From Clitoria ternatea (taxonomy: Eukaryota > Streptophyta > Magnoliopsida > Fabales > Fabaceae): DNA of 64,000 nucleotides. Within the stretch, counting starts at the first letter, position 1, and each line of letters starts with the position of its first letter. Both the position numbers and the translations under genes were made by a program. The stretch is from contig CM075676.1 in NCBI GenBank assembly GCA_037962975.1, forward strand, positions 90,652,001-90,716,000, in the 5' to 3' direction. The notes beneath the pieces are model-generated. The model made no database searches, had not been told where the DNA came from, and saw nothing but the letters and a program-made list of their open reading frames with translations. Positions 23,771 through 34,385 of this stretch are shown here, one piece after another.

Positions 23771-26015
23771 TTACGCCTCCTCAGCACCAGGCTCTTGTCC
23801 CCCTTCCTTGGGAACCTCCACAGGAATCTCCCCTCCAGGAGCTTCAGCCTTTTCTTCAGAAGAGGGAACCTCGGACACAGGAAAGACGTAATCAGGTCCC
23901 ATGGTTTGACCCTCAGGAAGAGGAGCCAAACCATACAAGGACGTCGGTGGATCTTCGTGATGACCATCCACCACTGCGACTAACTTTCCCCCATGGAATT
24001 CATAGTACGGATCCATTCCATAAAGGTTAAGTTTCGCAGTGGGGTTGCGGTAGAAGACTTGGCGTATGGCTAGGCCGAAGGACTCTTCAACAGCCCGGCT
24101 GCATATGTCAACAGCTTCTTCTCTCTCAGCTTTCGCTGTAGCCAATTCTCCCCGCAACTTGGACAGCTCCTCACTAGATACTTCGGACTCCGCTTTCCTA
24201 GCCTTCAGTCCCTCTATCTCAAGAAGGAGCTTCTTCTCCCTTTGAGACCACTCCTCAGCATCAGCTTTATTTTTATCCTGGCTGCTACGGAGTTCTTCCT
24301 CCTTCTCTGCCACTTTGCCTTCCAAGTTTTTAAGATCGCCTTTGAGCTTGAGATTCTCTTTAGTCATGAGATCCCCAAACTCCTTAGACTTGCTAAGACG
24401 ATCTTCCATTAACTTCATGGCGGCTTTGTCTTTTTCTGAGGAAAGGTTGAGTTCTTCTAATTTGTCACTCAGCTCCTCAACCTTGTTGACGTTTTTAGCC
24501 AACTCGCTGACTGAAGAAAGTATTCCAGCAAGTTCGGCTAACTGCCACCTTCCGGCCTCACACGCTTCTTCAATTTCTTTAACGCTAAGCGTAGGCCGGA
24601 GTTTGTACATCGGTGGTGGAAGAGTGGCTGGAGTAGAACCCTCGTAGGAGAGGAAGGGGGTAAGAAACGAGGTAGTTGGGAAGGAGGTCGGATTTGACCC
24701 AGAAGCCCCAGCAGCAGTTTCTTTATTAAGACCAGAGGGAGCACCAGCTGCTTCCGAGGTTTCAACAGGCTTATCCTCCGGAGTTTTGCGCTTTTTGGAC
24801 GGGCCTCCCACTGAGTCATTCTTGATTTTTCTTCTCCTCTCAGAAACTGGAGGATGGCCCGTGGATACATCAGTGGCAGAAGAACCGCCCTCAACCAACG
24901 GAACGTCCCCTTCAGCATCCGAGGTCAGTATTATTAACTCAGGACGATCCTTGGTTGAGGGCCTGGGCTTCACTTCATTTTCACGGGTAACGGATTTACC
25001 AGCCGCCTTGAATTTCTTCAACTTGTCCATTTTTGGAGTTTCCTGTTCTATTTCACCTACATGAACAAACGCAAGATGTCAGCAATTACAAATATTCTAT
25101 ATATATTTGGTAAAGGAGAAAAGATAAAATAAAACGAGAAGTACGCAAATATTCCTCCCGGACTCCGCTTGAGCTACTCAGCAAACGCCTACACGAAAAG
25201 ACGCGACGACGTGTAGTGTGCGATTCAAGTGCGAACAACACTCTCGACGTCTCACGAGACAGATCGGATTGATCAGTGTAGTACGCGTGTGAGCTCAAGA
25301 GGAAATGTTTGTGTGTCCAACTCAGGGGAAATTTGTCAATGCCCTCTTCATCCTTCCAAAATTTTGGTTTGCCCTTCTTAATGGAGATGCGAGTGAAGTA
25401 AGTCTTGAAGGACTTCCCGTCAACCTTGGCAGAATCCGTATAAGACTCAAAGTTCACAAAGGAACAGAGAGTCCGGAGAGTCACCAGACCAACTCCACCC
25501 TGCTTGTTTGCTCTTCGAACTACCTGAGTGTAGTAGAACAGCATCGCTACAGTTGGCGTGAAATTAAAATGTTCACCCAAGACCTCCAAAGCTCGGATGA
25601 GGCCCCAACCGTTGGGATGAAGTTGGGAGGGTGCACAGTTCAGAAACTTCAAGACGCCCATCTGGAGTTCGGTTAGAGGAAAACGAACTCCCAGATAATG
25701 AAAAATAAAGTCATACATATATACAGAGCGGTCATTAGGGACGACATGGCATATCCGCTCTGTCGGAAGTGGTGCGTAAACCCTATACCACTTTTTCGTC
25801 TCTTCATCCGAACTCAGCGTGAACCTCGGTTGAATCCGGGATCCCTCCTCATCCGCATGACGGGAGGCCAAGTCCTTAAACTCACTGGACACCCAACAGA
25901 AAGGCCATTTAGCCTGAACCTCCTCCCAATTCAGCCTCGAAGCAACTACGCTATAGAGACCTTCAGTTGTCCTCGAAATAGCGCTATTTCCAGAGGTTCC
26001 CTCTCCAGTGGCCAT
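23771..26015 (-). CDS. Antisense gene II of the Tat element (paralogue of antisense gene I)
   Basis: Exons 26015-25145 and 25056-23771 on the minus strand are joined by an 88-bp GT-AG intron at the same position and phase as in gene I. They give a 718-residue frame (EEYLREIEQETPKMDK across the junction). Shared blocks: RLNWEEVQAKWPFCWV, VRFPLTELQMGVLKFL, APSQLHPNGWGLIRALEVL, VAMLFYYTQVVRRANK, and in exon 2 a Lys/Glu/Leu-rich coiled coil followed by AKLNLYGMDPYYEFHGGKLVAVVD. The N terminus (MATGEGTSGN) is about 100 residues shorter than in gene I and lacks its Ser-rich part. No stop or frameshift is seen. The two proteins have clearly diverged while both remained open, which suggests they were kept by selection within the element. 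Confidence 0.82.
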
Positions 26016-26499
26016 TTGGATTTTCTAAATCAAACTCCTTAATCTACGATAATAAATGAAATGTCGTCAGAAAGTTGCAATCATTACTCACTGCATTTTA
26101 AAAGCAATTACAATCAGAGGGCGACTCTGAGAAGGGAAAGGTCACTTTCCACAGTGAGTAAGATCCCCTTTCTGAGCGACGTGATTCAGTCTTAGGAAGA
26201 ATTATAAAGATTCTTCCCCACGACTATTAGGGTTGCGGGAAACTGATTCCCCCCCCTAGATGAAGCCTACTTTCTATAACTAAGAGTAGCAAACCAAAGC
26301 AAAACTAGAGCGACAAGGAAGAGATAGTTACCTCAGATGACAGTGATGAATTTGAGGAACGAAGAAACCCTCGCAATGTAGGCAGCAAACTTCCTTGCAA
26401 AATTTCTGCAGAGTTTCGTTGAGAAAACAAAAGCAAGTGGAACCCAGAATCCACTAAGTATTCCTTTTATAGGAAACGAAGTGGTTCGGTTACCCCCTC
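26016..26499. other. 5' leader region of antisense gene II
   Basis: Non-coding on the minus strand upstream of the ATG at 26015. A GAGGTAACT at about 26327-26335 on the minus strand could be the donor of a 5' untranslated intron; gene I has AGGTAACC at the comparable place. Confidence 0.35.
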
Positions 26500-26730
26500 T
26501 TGAAGTTGTGTCGTTCTCGATAAAACGCATTCGTTCACAAGCGAAACGACACAACCGTTCCAAATTCTTAGGCGCCAAAACAATAGCGACTCAGCGAAGG
26601 GCTATCCTCTAGGCCCAAAAGTTTTGAAAACTTCGGGCCCATTAAGCCCAAAACGACGGTTAATGGGATTTTCATCTCAGACGCAATAATTGCTTGCCCA
26701 CGTGATTAAAAGCATTAATGTCTAATCATG
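26500..26730 (-). promoter_or_regulatory. Promoter-like region of antisense gene II with G-box
   Basis: A G-box CACGTG at 26699-26704 lies in cccacgtga, with GGGCC/GGCCC motifs near 26612, 26635 and 26646. The block acgcaataattgcttgccca onward is homologous to that upstream of antisense gene I. Confidence 0.5.
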
Positions 26731-26985
26731 CAACGCAATTCACGCTTTACAGCCGTTACACGAACTTCAAGAGCTTTCAATTCCAATAAACTCTTGAAAT
26801 TCTCACACAACGAATCTTTGTCTGAATCAGTTGTAGCCGCATCGACAGGTCGGATCTATTAATTTTAGAACGGTTCCTTACGAATGACAACAGATGCTAA
26901 GGAACTGTTACACACGTAAGTTTACCGATATTAAGACCTCTCACAGGTTGAGTAGCTTATGTGAACAACCATTTGGTCCCTCACA
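26731..26985. other. Non-coding stretch before the Tat polypurine tract
   Basis: No coding region or repeat recognised between the promoter-like block and the polypurine tract. Confidence 0.4.
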
Positions 26986-26987
26986 CA

Positions 26988-27001
26988 AGCTAGGGGACAT
27001 A
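26988..27001 (+). promoter_or_regulatory. Polypurine tract of the Tat element
   Basis: The purine-rich aagctaggggacata stands directly before the 3' LTR start (tgatccgg), where second-strand synthesis is primed. Confidence 0.65.
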
Positions 27002-27727
27002 TGATCCGGTCTCAATACCGGTATCCGATCTGCTATATATATTTCAACGTCTTTGATGAGACATCTACGTGTAACCGGTGTCATCGGTATACATCCGGAC
27101 TGTAATTCCGTATCAGGCGTTCTCCCTATACCGGTTGTTCAGGATAACACCATGACATCGGATAACACACACGTCACTGTGCAAAAGACAAGGATTGTTG
27201 CTACAGGGATCAATCAATAATTCCCTGCACTACGAGCCAAATTCTACTCACGGGAATGGTCAACTTGTTCCCTAATCCTAGTCTACATTCTCTATGCTCA
27301 ATATAAAATAGCCACTTGACCCAATCATGCAGGTAAGTGCGCAATATAATAATGCTAATGGGAGTTGGTGGTTCCCCACCAACGTGTCCTCGTTAATCGA
27401 GCCAATCAGGTATATGAACTCACTTCATGATTGAAGTGAGGGGCTTCTTCAGCTCTTTTACGACTGATTACTCTCTGAATACATTCCTTACTTGGAATAT
27501 TACTGACTTGAGCGTCGGAGAATCTTTGCAGGTGACACCACCATTCGCCCACTTCAACGCGTTAGGTCGGTGTGAAGGATCTCCAGGACGTCCAATCCGC
27601 TCTCCTCATTCAAAGACAACGGATACATACATCGGATACATATACATCCGGTCTATTATACGGTATTGACATACTATTCGTGACTGGCTTGAGATCGGAT
27701 CTCTTGACCCCGGTCCAGGACAGATCA
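27002..27727 (+). repeat. Tat element 3' LTR
   Basis: 726 bp, about 99% identical to 11542-12266, followed by the duplication CTAGT at 27728-27732. Confidence 0.92.
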
Positions 27728-27885
27728 CTAGTAATCTCATTTTCAACCATTGAAAAAAATATAAATATAAAAAATCTTTAAATTTTTAAATATATGTTCT
27801 AAGTATTTCATAATTAAAATGATAACTTTTTCCTTTTATTACATAGTTGTAGTATTTTGTTACAATATATGTAGATGTATTGTGC

Positions 27886-27981
27886 ATGACTAGATCTAAT
27901 CCCGAGCCACTATATTCTTTTGATCCTGAAATAGATAGAACATTTCATCAATTAGTTAGATCATCTAAGAAACTATTAGAC

Positions 27982-28063
<82 letters not shown>

Positions 28064-31000
28064 TTCTAGCTAATAGCATAAATAGTGAAACTAAACCTTC
28101 AACTTCTGAGTATTTGCATAACATGGCTGAAAAGACATTAAAAGAACTAGCTACACCAGATGTCACTAATCAAGCATCATGCATCTTATATCCTGAGGAA
28201 GATGTTCCTTTTGTGCTTAAAACTGGTTTAGTTCATTTGTTACCAAAGTTTCATGGTCGTGCAGGTGAAGATCCTCATAAACACTTAAAAGCATTTCATA
28301 TCCTTTGCTCTACCATGAAACCTGAAGGGGTTTCAGAAGAACATGTAAAACTTAAAGCTTTTCCTTTCTCCCTAGCAGATATCGCTGAGGATTGGTTATT
28401 TTACCTTCCTCCTGGCTCTATTACAAGTTGGGATGACCTAAAGAAAATGTCTCTTGAAAAATTTTTCCCCGCTTCAAGAACTTCCTCAATTAGAAAAGAA
28501 ATATGTGGCATCCGGCAACATGACTGGGAAAAGCTTTATGAATACTGGGAAAGATTTAAAAGATTATGTGCTAGTTGTCCCCATCACCAAATTACGGACC
28601 AACTTCTCATACAATATTTCTATGAAGGTCTTAATCCAATGGATAGAACTTTGGTTGATGCAGCTAGTGGTGGTGCTTTGCAAAATAAAACTACAAATGC
28701 AGCAAAAACTTTAATTGAGAATATGGCTGCTAATGCTCAACAACATGCCACTAGAAATAATTCTGTAGTAATTAGAGAAGTCCATGAAATTGAAACTACT
28801 AATGACGGAGATAAAAAATGGGAAAGTAAATTTGCTGAACTAGCAACACTTATAAAAAATATTATTGCGTCTCAAAAACAACAACCTGTAACCCCTGCTA
28901 AGGTATGTTCTATCTGTACTTCATCAGATCATTATACCGATTGTTGTCCTTCACTGCAGGAAGCTAAAATTCTCGATGAAAATCCTCAAGTATGTGCTGC
29001 CAACTTATATAATAACATACTGTCACAACAACAACATAATAATTATGATCTTTCTTCTAACAGATATAATCCTGGTTGGAGGAATCACCCTAATTTAAGA
29101 TGGGGTAATTCTTCACAACAACCTCATGCACCTTTTCAGGAAAATACTAGACCAAGCAGACCTTATCAACCTCCTCATGTACAACAACAAGCTACACAAA
29201 TAGCTGCATCTTCCACTGAGAAATTAAATTTAGAGGAATTGATGAAGCAAATGTCAGTAGATAATCTGAACTTCCAAAAAAGAACTGAGGCTACAATTCA
29301 GACTCTTGAAAATCAGATTGGTCAATTGGCTACATCTTTAAACCATTTGCAGTCTCAAGGTTAAGATAAGTTGCCCGCTCAGACAATTGTCAATCCTAAA
29401 AATGTAAGTGCAATTACTTTAAGATCTGGTAAAGCTATCCAAGGACCAGAAAAACAACAACAACCTGAAAATACTATTGTCACAGAAAAACATGCAGAAG
29501 AAGTTTTAGATAGTTCAAGTAATAATAGTAATGATATATCTCTTACAAATCCTCCTTCTGCAGCTGGTCCTGATAAGCAACATATCCCTCTTCCATTTCC
29601 ACAAAGACAAAAATCTATACAAAATAAGAAAATGGATGAGGAGATCTTGGAAACATTTAGAAAAGTAGAGGTAAATATACCTTTAATAGAAGCCATCAAG
29701 CAAATCCCAAGATATGCCAAATTCCTTAAAGAACTATGCACTAATAAAAGAAGACTAAAAGGCAATGATTTAATTTTTCCTGTAGATTTTTATGTTCTAG
29801 ATATGGAAAGTGAGAATTCCACCAATAAAGCTCCAATAATTTTAGGTAGACCATTCTTAAAAACAGCTAGAACAAAGATAGATGTGCATGCAGGAACACT
29901 TTCTATGGAATTTGGAGATAGTGTGGTTAAATTCAACATTTTAGATGCTATGAAGCATCCTACTGAGGATCATTCTGTTTTTCAAATTGACTTAAAAACT
30001 GATTTAGTTGAGGATAATATTATTAAGTTGTCTGATGATGTTGATTTTCCTGTATTGTCTGATTTTTATGATTCATTTATTTGTGATTCATGCATGGATT
30101 CTCATCAATGCAATGTGTGTGTTGAAATTGAGAAATATTTGCTTAATGATAATAATGATCCAAACTCCCTTAAAACAGAAAATACAGTTCTAGATGTTGT
30201 TTCAAAAGAATCAGAGTGTGATAATTTGATTAAAGTAGTTATAAATACATCTGATTATGTTGAAGTACAAGTTGCTGAGACAAATTCAACCAAGTTGATT
30301 CCTTCAATAATGCAGCCTCCTATGTTGGAGTTAAAACCTCTTCCTGAACATTTAAAGTATGCATATTTAGAGGAAGATAAGAATCTTCCAGTGATTATTT
30401 CTAACAAATTAAATGTTGATCAAGAAACAAGGTTGTTGCAGATTATTAAGAAGCATAAGAAAGCAATTGGTTGGACTTTGGCAGATATCCCAGGTATTAG
30501 CCCTTCCATGTGTATGCATAGAATTCTATTAGAGGAAGAAGTTAAACCAGTAAGGCAACCACAAAGAAGACTTAATCCTCAGATCCTTGATGTAGTTAAA
30601 AAAGAGGTAACAAAATTATTACAAGCTGACATTATTTACCTTATATCAGATAGCACTTGGGTCAGCCCTGTACAAGTGGTTCCCAAGAAGTCTGGAATCA
30701 CAGTGGTTAAAAATGAAAATGATGAACTAATTTCTACCAGAATCCAAAATAGTTGGCGAGTATGCATTGATTACAGGAAACTTAACAAAGCAACTCGAAA
30801 GGATCACTTTCCTTTACCTTTCATTGATCAAATGTTGGAACGACTGGCAGGTAAGTCACATTACTGCTTTCTAGATGGATTTTCAGGTTACTTCCAAATT
30901 TATATTGCACCAGAAGATCAAGAAAAAACAACATTTACATGTCCTTTTGGCACTTTTGCTTATAGGAGGATGGCTTTTGGCTTATGTAATGCCCCTGGTA

Positions 31001-33225
31001 CCTTTCAATGATGCATGATTAGTATCTTTGCTGATTTTCTTGAAAATTGCATGGAAGTATTTATCGATGATTTCACAGTATATGGTTCATCATTTGATGC
31101 TTGCTTAAATAGTCTAGATAAAGTATTACATAGATGCATTGAAACTAACCTTGTTCTTAATTATGAGAAATGTCACTTCATGGTAGAAGAAGGAATAGTT
31201 TTAGGCCATGTGATATCTAAAAAAGGCATAGAAGTAGATCCTGCAAAAATTACTGTAATTTCTCAATTACCTTATCCCTCTTGTGTGCGAGATATTCGTT
31301 CTTTTCTTGGTCATGTAGGTTTTTATAGAAGGTTTATAAAAAACTTCAGTAAGATAGCCCTTCCGTTGTCTAACTTACTACAAAAAAATATAACATTTGA
31401 CTTTAATGACAAATGTAAAGAGGCTTTTGATTGCTTAAAGAAAGCTTTAACTACCACTCCTATCATTCAGGTACCAGATTGGTCACTTCCATTTGAACTT
31501 ATGTGAGATGCATCAAATTATGCATTAGGAGCTGTTCTTGCTCAAAGAGTAGGTAAAGTACAACATGTTATTTACTATGCCTCACGAACTTTGGATACTG
31601 CACAAATAAACTATACTACCACAGAAAAAGAACTACTTGCTATTGTGTTTGCACTTGACAAATTTAGATCTTATTTGCTCGGTTCAAAAGTAGTTGTATT
31701 TTCAGATCATGCAGCATTAAAGTTCCTTTTAAAGAAACCAGATACAAAACCAAGATTGATCAGGTGGATGTTGTTGCTCCAAGAATTTGACATTGAAATT
31801 AGGGATAAAATTGAAGCAGAAAATTTGGTGGCTGATCACTTAAGCAGAATTGAAAAAGAACTTGACCCAATTTCCATTAGAGAAGATTTCCCTGATGAAC
31901 AACTTATGGGAATACATGATTCCACTCCATGGTTTGCTGATTTGGTAAACTACTTAGTTGCTTCTGTTACTCCCATACATGCATCTAAACAACAAATAAT
32001 AAAACTAAAAAGTGATTCTAAATATTATGTTTGGGATGATCCTTACTTATGGAAACTTTGTAGTGATCAAATCATTAGAAGGTGTGTACCTGAAAATGAA
32101 TTTCATTCCATTCTTACATTTTGTCATACATATGCATGTGGTGGACATTTTGGACCTCAACGTACAGCAAGGAAAGTATTAGAATCTGGTTTATATTGGC
32201 CAACAATTTTTCATGATGCATATGCATTTTGTAAATCTTGCGAACGATGTCAAAGAATGGGAAACATATCTCGTAGAAATGAGATGCCTCAGCAACCCAT
32301 GTTATTTTGTGAAATTTTTTATGTTTGGGGCATAGATTTCATGGGACCTTTTCCTGTATCTTTTGGTTTTGTTTATATACTACTTGCGGTCGATTATGTG
32401 TCTAAATGGGTTGAAGCTATAGCTACTCGAACTGATGATTCTAAAGTTGTTGCAGATTTTGTTAAATCACACATATTTTGCAGGTTTGGTGTTCCTAAAG
32501 CCATTATTAGTGATCAAAGATCACATTTTTGCAACCGTAAAATGGAGTCCCTTCTTAAAAAATATGGAGTTATGCATAAGGTTTCAACACCTTATCACCC
32601 CCAAATAAATGGGCAAGCTGAAGTGTCCAATCGGGAATTAAAAATGATCCTTCAAAAAACAGTACAACCAAATAGGAAAGATTGGAGCAAAAGGTTAGAA
32701 GATGCTCTTTGGGCTTATAGAACAGCTTATAAAACACCTATTGGAATGTCACCCTATAGGATTTTTTATGGAAAATCATGCCACTTACCGGTAGAAATTA
32801 AGCACAAAGCTTATTGGGCAGTAAAACAATGTAACTTGGACTTAAATGAAGCCGGTAAAGAAAGGAAACTCCAACTACAGGAACTGAAAGAAATTCGTTT
32901 GGAAGCTTATGAAAGTTCTAAAACCTATAAAGAAAAAGCCAAATCCTTTCATGACAAACAGATCTTGAGAAAAAACTTTTTCATTGGACAAAAAGTTTTA
33001 TTGTACAACTCACGTCTAAAGCTCATATCTGGTAAGCTTCGCTCTAAATGGGCAGGCCCATTTGAAATAACTAATATCTTTCCTTATGGTGTGATTGAAA
33101 TTTCAGATAAAGCAACAAAGAAGGTTTTCAAGGTAAATGGGCACCGACTTAAACCTTTCTTTCAAGGGTTCCAAGAGCACATAGATACGGAGGTGTATTT
33201 GTGTGATGCCAAATATTTTGACTAA
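27886..33225 (+). pseudogene. Athila gag-pol, three in-frame stops and a deleted protease core
   Basis: A single frame of 1,780 codons starts MTRSNPEPLYSF. It contains a poly-Asn run, gag (FHGRAGEDPHKHLKAF, EDWLFYLPPGSITSWDDL), a zinc knuckle (CSICTSSDHYTDCC), reverse transcriptase (WRVCIDYRKLNKATRKDHF, FIDD), RNase H (DASNYALGAVLAQR, YTTTEKELLAI) and integrase (WGIDFMGPF, SDQRSHF, NGQAEVSNRE). Stops are TAA 29362-29364 between gag and pol, TGA 31009-31011 inside RT where the family has Arg (CGA to TGA), and TGA 31504-31506 where the family has Cys. The protease is defective: IPRYAKFLKELCTNKRRLKGN runs directly into FPVDFYVLDM, so the D-[LT]-G-A active-site segment of roughly 70 residues is missing in frame. 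Confidence 0.88.
27982..28064 (+). repeat. (AAT)n microsatellite coding for poly-Asn
   Basis: An uninterrupted run of about 27 AAT units, in frame in the Athila gag N terminus. It encodes a poly-asparagine tract. Confidence 0.95.
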
Positions 33226-33544
33226 TTTTTCCTAATAACAATATTTATAAAAAAAATAAAAATAAAAATAAAAAATAAAAAATAAAACAATAGATATCAG
33301 TTAATTAGATCATCATTCTTTTCGGTGCTAACACTTATCTTAATCATTATTACTATTATTGTTTTGGCATTATTATCATTTTCTTGCAGTAGTTAAAAGG
33401 TCATCGTCAGGCTCGTGACGTTAAACAAGCGCTTGATAGAAGGCAACCTATCACCTTTTCACCTTCTTCATCTCTACTATTCTCTATAACCTCGTTTTCT
33501 ATTCTCTCTTTTCTAAACAGCCACAACTTCAAAGTAATCTGACA
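33226..33544 (+). other. Spacer between Athila pol and the accessory ORFs, with acceptor-like site
   Basis: Non-coding. A pyrimidine-rich stretch ending ttttcttgcag at about 33379-33389 looks like a plant 3' splice site about 155 bp before the accessory ORF. Athila and Ogre elements are reported to use splicing, so the downstream ORFs could be expressed from a spliced RNA; this is inference. Confidence 0.35.
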
Positions 33545-34075
33545 ATGGAACAAACCCTTGCAAAACTTAAGGAAAGATTCCTTACACTTCCACGCGATGT
33601 GATTGTAAAAATTTACAAAGCTCAAGTTCAAAGGTTAAAACTACTCACATATTTTGGCATTCCAGAGGATGTTCGTTGGCTTATTGAAGCAAAGGTACGT
33701 CTCTCTGGTGAATTACATAAGTCCTATATAAAACATTTGCCAGGTATGGGACGTAGTTCTTATTCTAAAAAATGAAGAGCTAAAAGGATAGGAGTTTGCC
33801 ATAAGTGTGCAAGATGGAATTGTGATACACGTTGTAGGAACCCTGGAATGGTATCTATAAATCGGGAGGACAAAATTAAATTTATAAAGGATGGACTGAG
33901 TAAAGAGAACTTGGATAACTTAATCCAAACTCTTGAGACGCATCCATGTGGAACGGTTCAAGGAGTCCTTCTGAAATTATATGATCTATTCATTCAACAA
34001 AAAGAAAACTATAGCCTTGGGAATCTGGCGTTAAACGACCCTGTTTGCCAGTTTATAAGAAAACTAGATGGGTAG
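33545..34075 (+). pseudogene. Accessory ORF with Cys-rich motif, one in-frame stop
   Basis: One frame of 177 codons starts MEQTLAKLKERF and ends RKLDG. TGA at 33773-33775 interrupts it between SYSKK and RAKRIGVCHKC, consistent with CGA to TGA. Right after the stop is CHKCARWNCDTRC (C-x2-C-x4-C-x3-C), a possible zinc-binding motif. The rest is helical and charged (FIKDGLSKENLDNLIQTLE). I do not recognise the family. It sits where Athila elements may carry an env-like ORF, but no signal peptide or membrane segment is seen. Degenerate copies of part of its sequence occur downstream, near 35165-35255 and 35345-35390. Confidence 0.6.
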
Positions 34076-34385
34076 CAAAAACCTCGACTCATAGAAGGCG
34101 TTTAAGCCGTTACTAGATGTAAAACCAGAGGAAGATGTGAGCCATAATCACAACTACTGTACATATTTACTGTTGTTTTCAATATTTTACTTTTCTGAAT
34201 TCACTTTAACTTTTAAAATTACTTATTTTTATTTTCTTCAATCATGTCTTTTCAAATTTCTTCATTACCGTCATTTATTTTTATATAATAATAATTATGT
34301 AAACTTTTTATCTTTCATCAATTATTTCATCTCAGTTTTTATCTATATAAGGGCGCATAACTCTATATGGAAAACACAAAAAAAA
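34076..34385 (+). promoter_or_regulatory. T-rich leader of the LOG-like ORF with TATA box
   Basis: A T-rich, intron- or promoter-like stretch. TATATAA at 34344-34350 is 36 bp before the ATG at 34386, followed by gggcgcataactc. An upstream in-frame extension from 34137 is hydrophobic and low-complexity and is not taken as protein. Confidence 0.4.

Larger units (their letters stand above)
11542..27727 (+). mobile_element. Tat-type Ty3/gypsy retrotransposon with two antisense genes, nested in the Athila leader
   Basis: The element is 16,186 bp, begins tgatccgg and ends cagatca, and is flanked by the duplication CTAGT (11537-11541 and 27728-27732). Contents: 5' LTR (11542-12266), primer site, gag-pol (12332-17803), hairpin-repeat cluster 1, 135-bp repeats, antisense gene I (22013-19508), hairpin-repeat cluster 2, antisense gene II (26015-23771), polypurine tract and 3' LTR (27002-27727). 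The LTRs differ at about 7 of 726 positions by hand count. The second RNase H domain and the antisense genes between pol and the 3' LTR point to the Tat lineage (Retand/Grande-like). It is the youngest large insertion in the window. Confidence 0.9.

Noticed and set aside
34137..34385. N-terminal extension of the LOG-like ORF
   Set aside because: Hydrophobic low-complexity translation of a T-rich stretch containing a TATA box; LOG proteins start close to the ICVF segment.
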